A DNA stretch of 64,000 nucleotides, taken from the NCBI GenBank assembly GCA_934047225.1, contig OW204000.1, positions 18,246,001 through 18,310,000 of the forward strand, written 5' to 3'. The position numbers were made by a program, and so were the translations under genes. This stretch comes from Ypsolopha sequella. Taxonomy: Eukaryota > Arthropoda > Insecta > Lepidoptera > Ypsolophidae. How positions within the stretch are numbered: the stretch's first letter is position 1; each line of letters opens with the position of its first letter. The notes below the pieces were generated by a model. The model worked only from the letters and a program-made list of their open reading frames with translations, did not search any database and was not told the origin of the DNA. This document shows positions 21,619 to 34,100 of this stretch, piece by piece.

Positions 21619-21871
21619 TATCAACCACGGACAAGAAAGGATTTTTTTTTCGCCACTGCCGCTGGCCGGGGTAATGCGGGGAGGTTACTAAGGAGGGCGA
21701 AACTCAAACAGATGGGTGCAATTTCACTGATATACAAATGTCATTCCATACTATCCCATCTCTATTTCCTGACTTAGTACCCTCTTCGCATTACCCCGCA
21801 ACACCCCGGCAGTGGCGTAAAAAATCCTCACTTTTTTTTTTTTTTTATTTATTATCTTGTCCGTGGTTGAT
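21619..21871. mobile_element. Fold-back MITE
   Basis: Outer arms TATCAACCACGGACAAG and its near complement, inner arms CGCCACTGCCG and CGGCAGTGGCG. It lies about 230 bp upstream of the coiled-coil gene start. Confidence 0.7.
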
Positions 21872-22102
21872 CAGATGTCTAATAGGTAAGTGGTATGTGG
21901 TACTATGACACACTTACCTCAGAACAATGAACCATCCTCTTTGACCTCGGTCGTCGTGGTGACATTTAAATAATGATTTTTGACAGAAGAATTTAAATAT
22001 TCTCTATGACTTCTCAATCAGTGAATGAGTGATTGATTAATTATTATATTAAATCAACAACTGCTTTTTGTGATTTTTATTGTTATTGTAAACTTTATAT
22101 CA

Positions 22103-25100
22103 ATGCAAGGAATTAAAAATGATCAATTTCATCAAGATACCCTCAAAAATACTGACGCCAATAATTTCTCTGTAAGTGTATTTCACGATCGGCGAGCTAA
22201 CATCTTAGCAAGGGAGAGTTTCGCCCTCGAGACTCTTTGTATCAGGTGGGACACGTAGATAATACTATATTTTCTATGTGGGCAATAGAAGGTGAACCTT
22301 TACGCTTTTAAATCTGTTAATCATCCGCCGGGCCCTTGCCAGCAGCACAGTATAGATTTACTTATGTATACTGTGCCAGCAGTAACCTCCAAGCGATTTC
22401 AGAACTCTGACTTCTGGAATGACTTTGATGCCGTGTAGATGTGGCAGGTCGTTGGTGTGGGATGCGACTTGTGTTGATGCACTGGCCCCATCCCACTTAG
22501 TAATGAGTTGCTCCAAGGGCGTCAAGATATGTAGCCTACTAACTAGAAAACACTTAAGTTGTATACATACTAAGTATTTATTTAAAAATGGCAAATACAT
22601 ATGCAAATAGGTGCACCTGGGCAAGCGTAGGAAAATACGAGAGGTGCCCTGGGACATCCGTTGAAACTGTTAGAATTAGGGGTTGCTGATGGAGAAACAA
22701 TCTAATCTTCTATAAACCACATTTATTTATTATTAAATCAATAGCAGACATGTTTCTTATTTTTGGCAGAGAGCCATAGATCACAACAAAAAGTTTGCAT
22801 TCTTTCATTGCTATTCATTTAATACCCTTCCTCAATGAAAGCAAGTTACAAATACATAAACTTCTTAAACACAACTAAACAGACATTTAAACAATAAAAT
22901 ATTAAACTAAGAACAAGTCTTTTACTTTATACCAATCCCATTACATAATCTCTGAAATACAACCCTGCTTAAACCCTTAGTACATAAGTCTGCTAATTGC
23001 TTCTCAGTCGGTATATAAAACAAAACAACAATTTTAGCAAGCACCTTATCTCTTATAAAGTGGAATTTTAAATCAACATGTTTTAAACGCTTATGATGCT
23101 CTGGATTTTTAGAAATATGAATAGCTGACTGATTATCTTCATACAACAATATTTGATTACACCCTATGCCTATCTCCCTCAACATATTCCTAATCCAACA
23201 TCCTTCTGCTACTCCCTTTCCTAAGGCAATGTATTCAGACTCTGTCGAAGACAGTGAGACACACTGCTGCTTACTTGAGCACCATGAAACTGTGCAACCA
23301 AAAACTTGCATAATATAGCCTGATGTAGACTTCCTATCATGCTTGTCACCTCCCCAGTCTGCGTCCGTAAAACCCATCAAAATTCTGTCTTCTCCCTTCC
23401 TGAATATCAGCTTCATTCCTAAAGTTCCTCTTATGTAACGCAGGACTCTCTTCAAAGCCTTCCAAAGGTCTTCATTTGCACATACTTGGTAACGACTAAG
23501 GAAACACAATGTGAAACAAATATCTGGACGTGTTCCTAGCATTGCATACATTAAACTTCCAATCAAACTTCTACATCTATTGATTAGTTCCTTGTCTTGA
23601 GATGGCTCTTTTGACAACTGTAGTCCTACTTCTATAGGTGTCGCCACCGGCTTGCAATTTTCCATTTTATATCTTCTTAAAATATCTTCCAAGTAATTCT
23701 GTTGATCCAGCTCTATTGTATCTTCTGTTTGGTTTATATTCATTCCCAAATATTTTGTAACTTTACCCATATCCTTCATTTCAAAATTTTTTCCTAATAA
23801 CGTTTTCAGCCTGTCAATTTCTTCCTTGTCTTCTGATAGTAAAATCAAATCGTCTACATACAATAAAACATAAAACTTTTTCTCTCCTTCTTTGTAGTAA
23901 AGACAATAATCTGACTTGCTTCTGAGAAATCCTTCCTTTATCATAAAATTATTGAATTTATCGTTCCAGTTTTTTGGTGATTTCTTCAATCCATATAGGG
24001 ATTTTTTTAATTTTAAAACCTTCCCATTATCTTTAAGTCCTTCTGGTATCTTTAAATATACCTCTTCTTCTATGTCGCCGTAGAGAAACGCACTTTTTAC
24101 ATCCATCTGGTTCATTGCTAAGTTGTATTTATTCGCAATTGCTAGTAGTATCCTTAGCGTTGGTAATTTTGCCACTGGAGCATAAATCTCTGAATGATCA
24201 AAGTAGTCTTCTTGTTGAAACCCTCTCGCTACTAGTCTGGCTTTATATTGTGGTTCTTCTTTTTCTCCTCTTTTGATTTTAAATACCCACTTGGTGTCAA
24301 TAGTCTTCTTATTATCTGGTAAATCCGTTTCAATCCAAGTTTTATTTCTATTCAATGCATCCAATTCGTTCTCTATAGCTTTTTGCCACTTCTTTGAGTC
24401 TGTTCTCTCCATTACTTCTTTGTATGTCAAGTGTTCTTCATTTACTGCTGTAAAACTAGTGTCATAATCTTGTAGCCATGTTGGCTTTCTTATTTCTCTT
24501 CTAGGTCTTTCTTCGTTATAATTTCCTGATATGTTAATTGGTTCACTTTCCTCTCTGTTCATTTGATAACTCTGTTGTCCATCAATTTGTACACTTTCCA
24601 CAGTGTCACTTGGTTCATTTTCCTGTCTGTCAATGTCATTTGTTTCATTTTCCTGTCTTTCAATTTCACCTGATTCATTTTCTTCTCTGTCTATTTGTAC
24701 ATTCTCCATGCTATCTGTTGGTTCATTCTGTTTTTCTTCATATACTATGTCAGAAGTTGCTGATTTCTTGACATCATGTCTCACTTTTGTATTTTCCTTT
24801 ATAAAAACAACATCCCTTCTGATAACCACATCTTCCTTTTCAGGTAAATAAATTCTATATCCTTTGGTAGTTTCACCATATCCAACGAATATACCAAATT
24901 CTGACTTAGAGTCCCATTTCAGTCTTTTTTGACTAGGTACATGAATCGCAACTTTTGAGCCAAAATTCTGCAAATTTGTTTTGTCAAATAACTCCTTGTT
25001 AAACCATATTTCATAAGGAGTCCTATCTTTCACTCTACTTTTTCCAGTTCTGTTCATTACATATACCGCTGTGTTGACCGCTTCTGCCCATAAGTTTTTG

Positions 25101-28100
25101 TCCATTTTGTTTTCTAATAAAAGCGTTCGGGCTGCCTCAACTATGGTTCTCATTTCGCGTTCTGCACACCCATTTTGTTCTGGTGTATACACCACAGAAG
25201 TCTGGTGAATGATACCATAATCACATAATAGTATTTTCATTTCATTATTTATGAATTCTTTTCCATTGTCGCTTCTTACGACTTCAATCTTATGCCCTGG
25301 ACTCACTTGTACTTCTTGTATGTATTGTTTTAGTTTTGTAACTGTTTCAGACTTACTCTCTAAAAAATATACTTTCCTGTATCTTGAATAATCGTCTTTT
25401 ATGAGTAAAAAATATCTTGCACCACCCAGAGAAGTTGTCTCCATGGTTCCACACAGATCTAAATGCAATATTTGTCCAGGTTTTTCACCTTTATTATTAC
25501 TGGCTGGGTATGGCATTTTATGCTGTTTACCTTCAAGGCATGGTATACATGTCACTTCTGGTCCAGTCTCATAACTTATATTACTTCTTTTAAGTATCTC
25601 CTTCACTTGCTCTATATTTTGGTGAGCCATTTTGTTATGCCACTCTGATAGCCCATCTTGACATCGTCCAATAGCCGCAATTTCAGTTGATTCTCTGAAC
25701 TTCATTATGTACATTTTACATTCCCTCTCTGCTATAGCATACACGCTATCGTTTAGGATAAATTTACATGACCTGTTATCAGACATCATTTTATAACCAT
25801 TGTCCAATGCACTACTCACAGAAAATAGGTTTATTTTGAGGTCAGGTACGTATAAAACTCTGTTCAAAGTTGTAGAAATCCAATCTTGGCCATCGAATGC
25901 CTCTAACGTGATTTTTCCACACCCTATTGCTTGTATAATTGTACCATCTCCGATCATTATGTCTCTTTGCATTGAGAGCTCTTGATATTCCATGAAACTG
26001 TCTTTATTACTACACATATGTTGAGATGCACCGCTATCCATATACCATTCTTTATTTAATTCAGAATCACTCATTGCTGTTAGTGCTGTCACTATGAATG
26101 CGTTTCGTTTTGCACTGTTTTTGTCCTTTTCTAACCAACATTGTTCTGTTTCATGTCCTTGTTTTTTACAACTTTTACAAAACTTTTCATTATAATTTCT
26201 TTTTACTTTACAGTCTTTGAACAAGTGTCCAGCCTGATGACACAGATGACATTTCCGTAACCTACAGTCCTTCTTAAAATGCCCACTCTTACCACATTCA
26301 AAGCATTTTTCACTTTTATGTGCAATTCTGTTTCCATATTTCTTTGCAATTAAAGCTGTTGATTCTTCTCTCCTAATGCCTGCTCGTTCTTCCTCAATCA
26401 ACAACCTTGCGACCAGCTCCTTATATGATCTGTCAACTTCTGGTACTGACTCCCATGCAGACACGAAGTGTTTGTACTTTTCAGGCAGTGCCATAAGTAG
26501 TTTAGTCATTATCATGGATTCAGACAGCTCTTCTCCAAGCGACTTCAGTTTGTTGGATATCCCTTCTAATTTAGATATAAAACCCATCATCGGTTCTTCG
26601 AATTTTATGTTGAAAAATTGTTCTTGGATAAGATGAATACTGACTGTTGACTTCGGCTCATATAAGCAGTTCAGTTTCTCCCACATCTCAGCGCTACTTT
26701 TACACGACACTAGGTGTATCAAAATACTTTCATCTACTCTTGTTACTAATATTTCTTGGGCTCGACCATCTTTGTCGTCCCACTCCTTCTGGTATTTACC
26801 ATCCTTGGTTTCCTTTACCGGTCTCTTCTCCTTTCCGTCAACAATCTCCAACAGCTTTTTAGCTCTAAGCACCACTGTCAACTGAAACCTCCAAGCCTCC
26901 CAGTTCCTTCCATTGAGCACGAGAACCGCTGCTCCTGCTTTGGTGTCCATTGTAAAACCTCTGCAATGGCACCAACAACCGACAACAACTGACGCCGCGT
27001 GACACGAACGCCGTTGATATTTTTCTAAGAACTTCGCTTCCGCTATATTTCAGTTATTTCTTCATGTCTGGGCCCCATAACCTGTTAGAATTAGGGGTTG
27101 CTGATGGAGAAACAATCTAATCTTCTATAAACCAAAGACAATATAACCACTTCGTTTTAAGACGCGGCACTTCTATACAAAACGTCGATTGAAGTTTTTA
27201 CTTTTTAATTGTAATTGTAAACCAGGAGAGTTTAACTACCAACCTGAGAATCAAAATTACATTTGGCGGGCAGGTTTGCCAATATGATAAAATACGTAGT
27301 GAGGTAATTAGTGGTTGCTTATCGATATCGATATATAGATTTTATCGATGTCGATAGATTTTTGTTATCGATATTATCAAATCCACTGGTCCTGGCATTT
27401 AAATTTTTGAATTAGTGTCTATTCTCAGTTTCTGTTAGAAAATATTAAGAATTAATTATAACGTCAAAAATACAAATTTTAACTAAAAATTGTTTACTAT
27501 ATGTATAAACATATGTTTAATGATATTATGGTAGCTTTAAAACAATTAGATTTTCCATAAACGTGGTAGCCGATTATTTTAAGAATTCACGGCTGTTACC
27601 ACGACTATGGAAAAGCCAATTGTTTTATAGCTATTGAAATATCATTAAAAATATGTTTATGCATATAGCAAAATTTTAACAACGAGGTTTTTTTTGCCAA
27701 AAGTTGTATTTTGGCCGTTACAATTATTTCTTCATATTTTGTTACAAATCCGGAGAAACGAACCCTAAAACCAATAAGAACCAAATGAGTAAGTATGACA
27801 ATAATTATTGGTAATAATTAGCAAAATAAATTAAGAAAATGAACACATAATTTTATTATTTTTCCTCACAACTATTTTAGTATCACAAGCATAACCTAAA
27901 TATTCAATTACTTATGTTAATTTTCATTTTAAGGATTCCGTAGTACCTAAAAGGTACAAAAGGAACCTTTATGGTGAGACTCCGTTGCCCGTCCGTCCGT
28001 ATGTACAGCTTCATACCGTTAGCACCATACGCACCATTAACGCATTACCATGCCAATGGTATATTCTTTTGACTTAGAAGACAAGTTTTTAGAAGAATGT

Positions 28101-31100
28101 CTCCATTTTCGTGCTCACTGCAATATAAAAAAAACTGGTCAAGTGCGAGTTAGTCTTGCATACCTAGGGTTCCGTAATACGAGTTTTGGGAAAAGAAAAT
28201 TTTATCTTGTCTTTTTGATTTCGGAAATTTCTCAGACGCTATATTTTTCTTGTAATCTTTACTGACTTATATTCTGTTCACGCACGACATAAACATAACT
28301 AAACTGAATCTATAAAAGTTGACAAGAAAGTAAATTCATATGTAGTACAGTACCTAAATGATGGAAGCTAATAAAGGGGCGGCTTGTACTACATGGCCTA
28401 GGGCGACCAAGAAAGCAAATCCACCACCGTGTATGAATCTTGAGAAAAATCCAGGTGTAATGGGGCCTCTTAAGGTCAACATGGCTCCCCTTCGTAAAAT
28501 AGTCTGAGAGTTCAGAGGATTCACTCTGCCAAAGGAAATATTTTTATCATCAAACGCCGTATCATTGCATTTTTATGTTGTGAGCACCAGCAACTATATA
28601 AAAACGGCAATTTCATAGTTAATGACCTAATATTTAACTATAGGTAGGATGCCAATTTCTTCTTGCTAAGAAACTCAGTACCTACATGGTAACCAAGTTG
28701 TTTTTTTAGATGGATTTCGCAACCGAAATTTGCCCAAGGTAAAAAAGTACCTAGCCCCATTTTCCTAACTTGAACCAAACTCTGGGAAAGTCTTAAATTA
28801 GTAAGCGATATGTCCCTACCCTTCGAAGTAATTTTTCATATCTGCGAAGATACGAAAGTATTTGTAGAGATTTGTTTGCTTACCGTACCAGGTGAAGAGA
28901 GAATCTGAAGAATATTTTGTCGCTGTTCCTTTCTTTGTGCCACAGACTTCACATGTTTTATATCTACTTTAACTCATTTTAACAATAAATTCAATTTGTA
29001 CATAAAAATTATTGCAGAATAATTCAAATTTTTCCACCATTGACAATTTTATTTTAATTGCTGCCACCATGGCAACCAAATACAGAGTAATAAAAAACCT
29101 CAATCACGATATGATCACAGAACACATTACATAAATCTGTTACGTTGGTAGCAAGTTTTCCTCTCGTCCATACAAAATGAAGATTTATTAGGAGTGTCGA
29201 GGGCCTGCTATAAACCACATTTATTTATTATTAAATCAATAGCAGACATGTTTCTTATTTTTGGCAGAGAGCCATAGATCACAACAAAAAGTTTGCATTC
29301 TTTCATTGCTATTCATTTAATAGAAACTTCTGTTGTTGAGACGAACTTTCTTTCGCTACCGCACGTCTAGGCTGTAGTAATGTATAGACATACGCCAGTA
29401 AACACACATATTATAGCAAAAGTATTGTGACGGTCGAAATCTTGCACTTTTTTCGGCCTAGCTCTCATTCGCCAAGCGTCTGGAGCGTAACGTTCGATGA
29501 GAAACTTCGTTCCAATAAAAATACAGTTACAGGTCCCGGCAGTAAATAATACACATCGTATCGTAGCGTCACCTACATGTCGCACGAAGCACTAACAGTC
29601 CGGTGACAGAGATGGCGCTCTACGAAGCCGAAGATAGCCGATGTGCATTATTTATAGTGCCGGGTACTGTACAGAGATGTTAAGGTCATATTTAGTCCGT
29701 GCAAAGGTCCCCGAGTCCCCGTTACTCCAGGCGAAAAGATCCGCAGTGCGAGAGAGATGGAATCGGGGAAAATTTACAAAATGTCTGTTTTAAATTAATA
29801 AAAAATTAACTAAAATAGCTATAAAAATTTCCATTTCCAGTAATTTAGGTATGTTTAAAACCCATCTCAATAAATATTTTTGAAGTGTGTATACAACCCC
29901 CCTTTGTCAGAATATCAAAAAAAGTGTAAATTTAGACCTCATTTCAATAATTATTTCTATCGAGTGAAATTCCTCCAATCGCGTTTCTGATAGACCAAAA
30001 TCTAGAAGAAAGTCCCAAAATTGTTATACTAATTTATATAACTTAGGACTTTGTTTGAACAGCAGATAAATAACTTCAAAAAGTGTCGATATTGACGATA
30101 TACTCCCTTAAATTGTCAACTAATTTTAACCTTTTAGCTTCAATTCCGGGTGACCGCAATCCGCCAGAAGAACTTCATGAATGGACTTCAGAATGCCTTC
30201 GCTATCCTTGGTAGTTTACAGGAGAGCATTCAGAAGAATAACGCTTACGAGGACCAACTTGTTCGGTGTAAAGCGAAGCATCCACACACTCACAGTGTGC
30301 AGGGTGATGATGACTGGTGGAAGAGGGAGCATTCGGAAGATAAGGAGTCAGGCTCAAAAATAGGTATAGTTGTGCCAGATCCAGGTTTAAATTTAGGGAG
30401 GTCTGTGAAGTTATCACTATCAATTGAAGGGCTTCGAGGAAAAACAGCACATGTCACTTTTTGCAAAATTTTACAGCAGAGACAAAAAATAAATGAATTT
30501 ACATTAACATAGGTTATTTTTCCAAAAATTATTTTAAAGCCGTTAATTAATCATTAAAAGCTTTTCACTTGACTTGACTCTGCAGTATTTTCCCATACGT
30601 CTTTTTAAAACGGCCCAGCCGGCGAGTTCTGCCTTCCACTTGTTAGGTATACACCAGTGCCGTATTTACCAGTGCCCTTTGGTCAAAAGGGCCATGGCCC
30701 GGGGCGGCAGGCTGCAGGGGCGGGCGGGGGCGCGGCGCAAGCCGCAACTCGCCCCCAGCTTTTGGCATCTTTCATAATCATACGTTACCAATCTTTTGAT
30801 TTATATTATCTTTGAATTATATTATCATTGACAAAAAAAAACATCGGAAAAAATGCAAATATTGAATAAACGGTGTTTATTTCTTTGTAGTTTTCCTTTT
30901 TAGTTTTCTCATTCAATATCATCATTCTCAGCCAACATCAACACTGCTGGATTTTATTTTATAATTGAAATATTATTGCTTTTTAGGGTTCCGTACCCAA
31001 AGGGTAACCAACGGGACCCTATTACTAAGACTCCGCTGTCCCTCTGTCCGTCTGTCTGTCCGTCTGTCAACAGGCTGTATCTCATGAACCGTGATAGTTA

Positions 31101-34100
31101 GACAATTAAAATTTTCACAGATGATGTATTTCTGTTGCCGCTATTACAATAAATGCTAAAAAATACAACTCCCATGGTTGCTCCCATACAACAGACATGT
31201 TTTTTTTGCCGTTTTTATAGATAATGGTACGGAACCCTTCGTGCGCGAGTCCGACTCGCACTGAGCCGTTTTTTTTTCTCTTTCATTTATGGGGCGACAA
31301 ACCTTACAGGCCCAGGACGCCAAATCGTAAAATACGCCACTGCATACACGTATCATATTTTTTCGTCACTCAGTCATCCATTCTCTTTCTCAACGTGCCC
31401 AAACAGTATATTAACCGTACCCAAATTAACAAGCATTAATTTCACGTGTTACAGAAATCGTAAAATGTTCAAGGAGTCAAGTTGAGTTAGCCGAATCTTG
31501 GTCTACGATGAGTATTGTTTGTCTTCAGTATCAGTGAGTTTACTTGTTAATAAGCAAGATTGTTGTTCATCCATTTTCTACCAACACCAAACAGCTTATT
31601 AGACAAAAAAGGAACAACCTGTGCAAGGTATGTTAGCCGACATTTTCAATGGGGAGCTACCACAAAAAAAAGATGCTTTCCAAGTTTCACCAAGTGCAAG
31701 TATAAATTATACAAATTATTGTAGACTATTATTTGTTAGTGTTAATTATTAATTTTATCTAATACCGGCGCCAGACATGTGTCCACTTATTTGCACACTT
31801 CTTCGACGACTTTGTACACACATTTGGCGCACCTGCCACACATGCTTCGCAAACTCTTTTCTCCACAGTATGCTGGTAGACAACAAAGGAGATGGACGAC
31901 GATTTCGTGGACGCAGTGTGCTTATATTATTTATGTGCAGGTAATTATTTTTTACATGTGCAACAAAATATATCGAAACGTCCGAGAAGAAGGCGTGAAT
32001 GGATGTGTGAATCAAGCACGTAGTGTCTCACACAACCGTTCCGTACAACAGCGCTCGCGCAACTGGTCTTTGCAAATAAGCCAAATAGTGTGGCAGGCTA
32101 CGCACTTATTTGAACACATTCCTTTGATGTGCGCTAAAAAACCGATACCGCTCGGCAAAGTACAAATCTGTGTACAAACTTTGGAACACATAGACAAAGT
32201 CTCGTGCCACACAGTGTGTCCACTCGAGTGTGCAAATAAGTGGACACATGTCTGGCGCCGGCTTAAGTGATTCAAAGATTCCAAAGAAAATCAACCCTTC
32301 ATCAGCCCCCTGGAAATTCATCACTCTTATGGAAAGGAACAAAACATCTCGAACCTATTCTAGATACGAAGAGCTATCCAAACGCTATGAATCACTGCTG
32401 CAAGCCTACGACGACCGCTGTGGGGCGCTGAGCTGCCGAGACGAGGCCCTCTCTACGCTGAAGCAACGCACGAACGTCGCTGAGGCTCATCTAGCGTACG
32501 CTAACAAAGCGCTGCTCGCTGTCGGAGATAAGTTCCTTGCGTTGAGGAGCAAGAGGGTTATGCAAGTGAGTGTTGGCTGATGTGTGGGTAGGACAATGGA
32601 GCGTTCCAAATTCAAAATTCAAACTGGATAGTGGGCTCTCTATACATTAAGATTGAGAATTTCCAAAAAGTTGATATACATGATGTCGCTTCTTATCAGT
32701 CTGAATTTGGCTGCATGAATCAAAATCAGCTTGTATCACGTGCCTGAGTTCCTTGTGAAACCAGGTACATTAAGGTATATTACAATTTATCAATGTAAGA
32801 AGTAAAAGACCAGTAGGTTAAGTCTTAAATTCTTCTACCATGGTAGTAACAAGTGCTGTGCTACGTTGCGCGCGCGCATTATGTCTTTTATTTGCTACGC
32901 CAAACCTGTAGCAGTGCGCCGAAAAGGTACGTGCTACAACGAACATAAAACAAAATTATCGATGTGATCTGATCACTCGTCGGATTGTTCCAATACGTTT
33001 TCAACATTGTTTTTTTTTTCAAGTCACAGTTCACACTCGTAATTCCCAGCGTGAAGGGTGGTGAGCCTTACCGCCGTACTTGTTTTCGCTGTACTCAAAA
33101 ACGCGTTTTAAACGTTTGAAACATGTTTTAAACATACCCATAAAAAACATTTCTAAATATGTGTTTAAAACATTTTTATTTTAAACATAATATTTTGTTT
33201 TTTTTTCCAGCCCTAGAGGTGAGTGTCGCTTCTTTACGTAGCAATAGTTAATATTCTTTGCCTGCACCCCAGAGAGCAGTGTACAAGAAGCGTATCGACT
33301 GTTTGAAGGAGACGTTGCGCGGCGTGTTACGCGTAGCAGAAGACGCGCGGCTGGAGCTTGACGCGGAACTTGGACGCAAGATGGCCGACGAACGTGACGC
33401 GTCACGCTCCATGTTACTCGCTGAGGTAAAATCAGTTTCTCTTCTCTTTGAAAAAGTGAAAAGTATTTTCATATTGTGTATTGTGTTTCCTTCCTATCTA
33501 CGCTATCTTGTTGGGACGACAAAATCATTGGTGGAAAATGGGTGTCGCTGCTTGACATTTTCGCTGAAACAAGTATTGTGATGATTTTTTACAGTGAAAT
33601 TTTGGAAATGAAATGTGATCATAAATAAATTATGAAGGCATTCCTGCAATCGCAATAAAACAAATCAGTTGTTCCGTATATTTTTGCACTTTTGCATGAA
33701 AGAGCAAAAACTATTTTCGTGCGTTTTCAGTATAGAGCCCTGTCTAAACCCACTTAATTTTCAAGGTGCATTATTTAAAGCAAAAAAAAATTGTATATTT
33801 GCATGGTTGCTTAAACTGATACTTAGGTAGCGTTCCTAAACGCCGAGGTAAAGGTAACATTTAACTGTTAAAGTGAATTTGACATTTCTTACAAGGACTT
33901 CGAGCTGTTCGTTTTCACTGGGGTGGTTTTGGAACGGGTGACAGTTAATTTGTACTTTTACCCCGGCGTTTAGGAACGCTACCTTATTAAACATTAAATA
34001 TATGTTTAATAAGGTAGCGTTCCTAAATTGCAGATGCGCAAGTGCAACCGACTGTGTTTGGAGAATATGCGGCTGAAAACGAAGATAGAGGGAATGATCA

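Larger units (their letters stand above)
22668..29322 (-). mobile_element. Ty1/copia LTR retrotransposon, coding-intact
   Basis: Order on the minus strand: 5' LTR (split by an insertion), tRNA primer site, gag-pol ORF, purine tract GAGGAAGGG (22825-22833), 3' LTR. A 5-bp duplication GAAAC flanks the whole unit (22663-22667 and 29323-29327). Without the 27135-29207 insertion the element is about 4.6 kb. Identical LTRs imply recent insertion. It lies in the first intron of the coiled-coil gene, antisense to it. Confidence 0.92.

Noticed and set aside
22320..22660. Minus-strand 99-codon frame beside the copia 3' LTR
   Set aside because: Looks faintly like a retroposon remnant, but I could not name the family or find motifs; not called.
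30574..30777. Plus-strand frame in GC-rich sequence
   Set aside because: Lies across the terminus of a hAT-like non-autonomous element.
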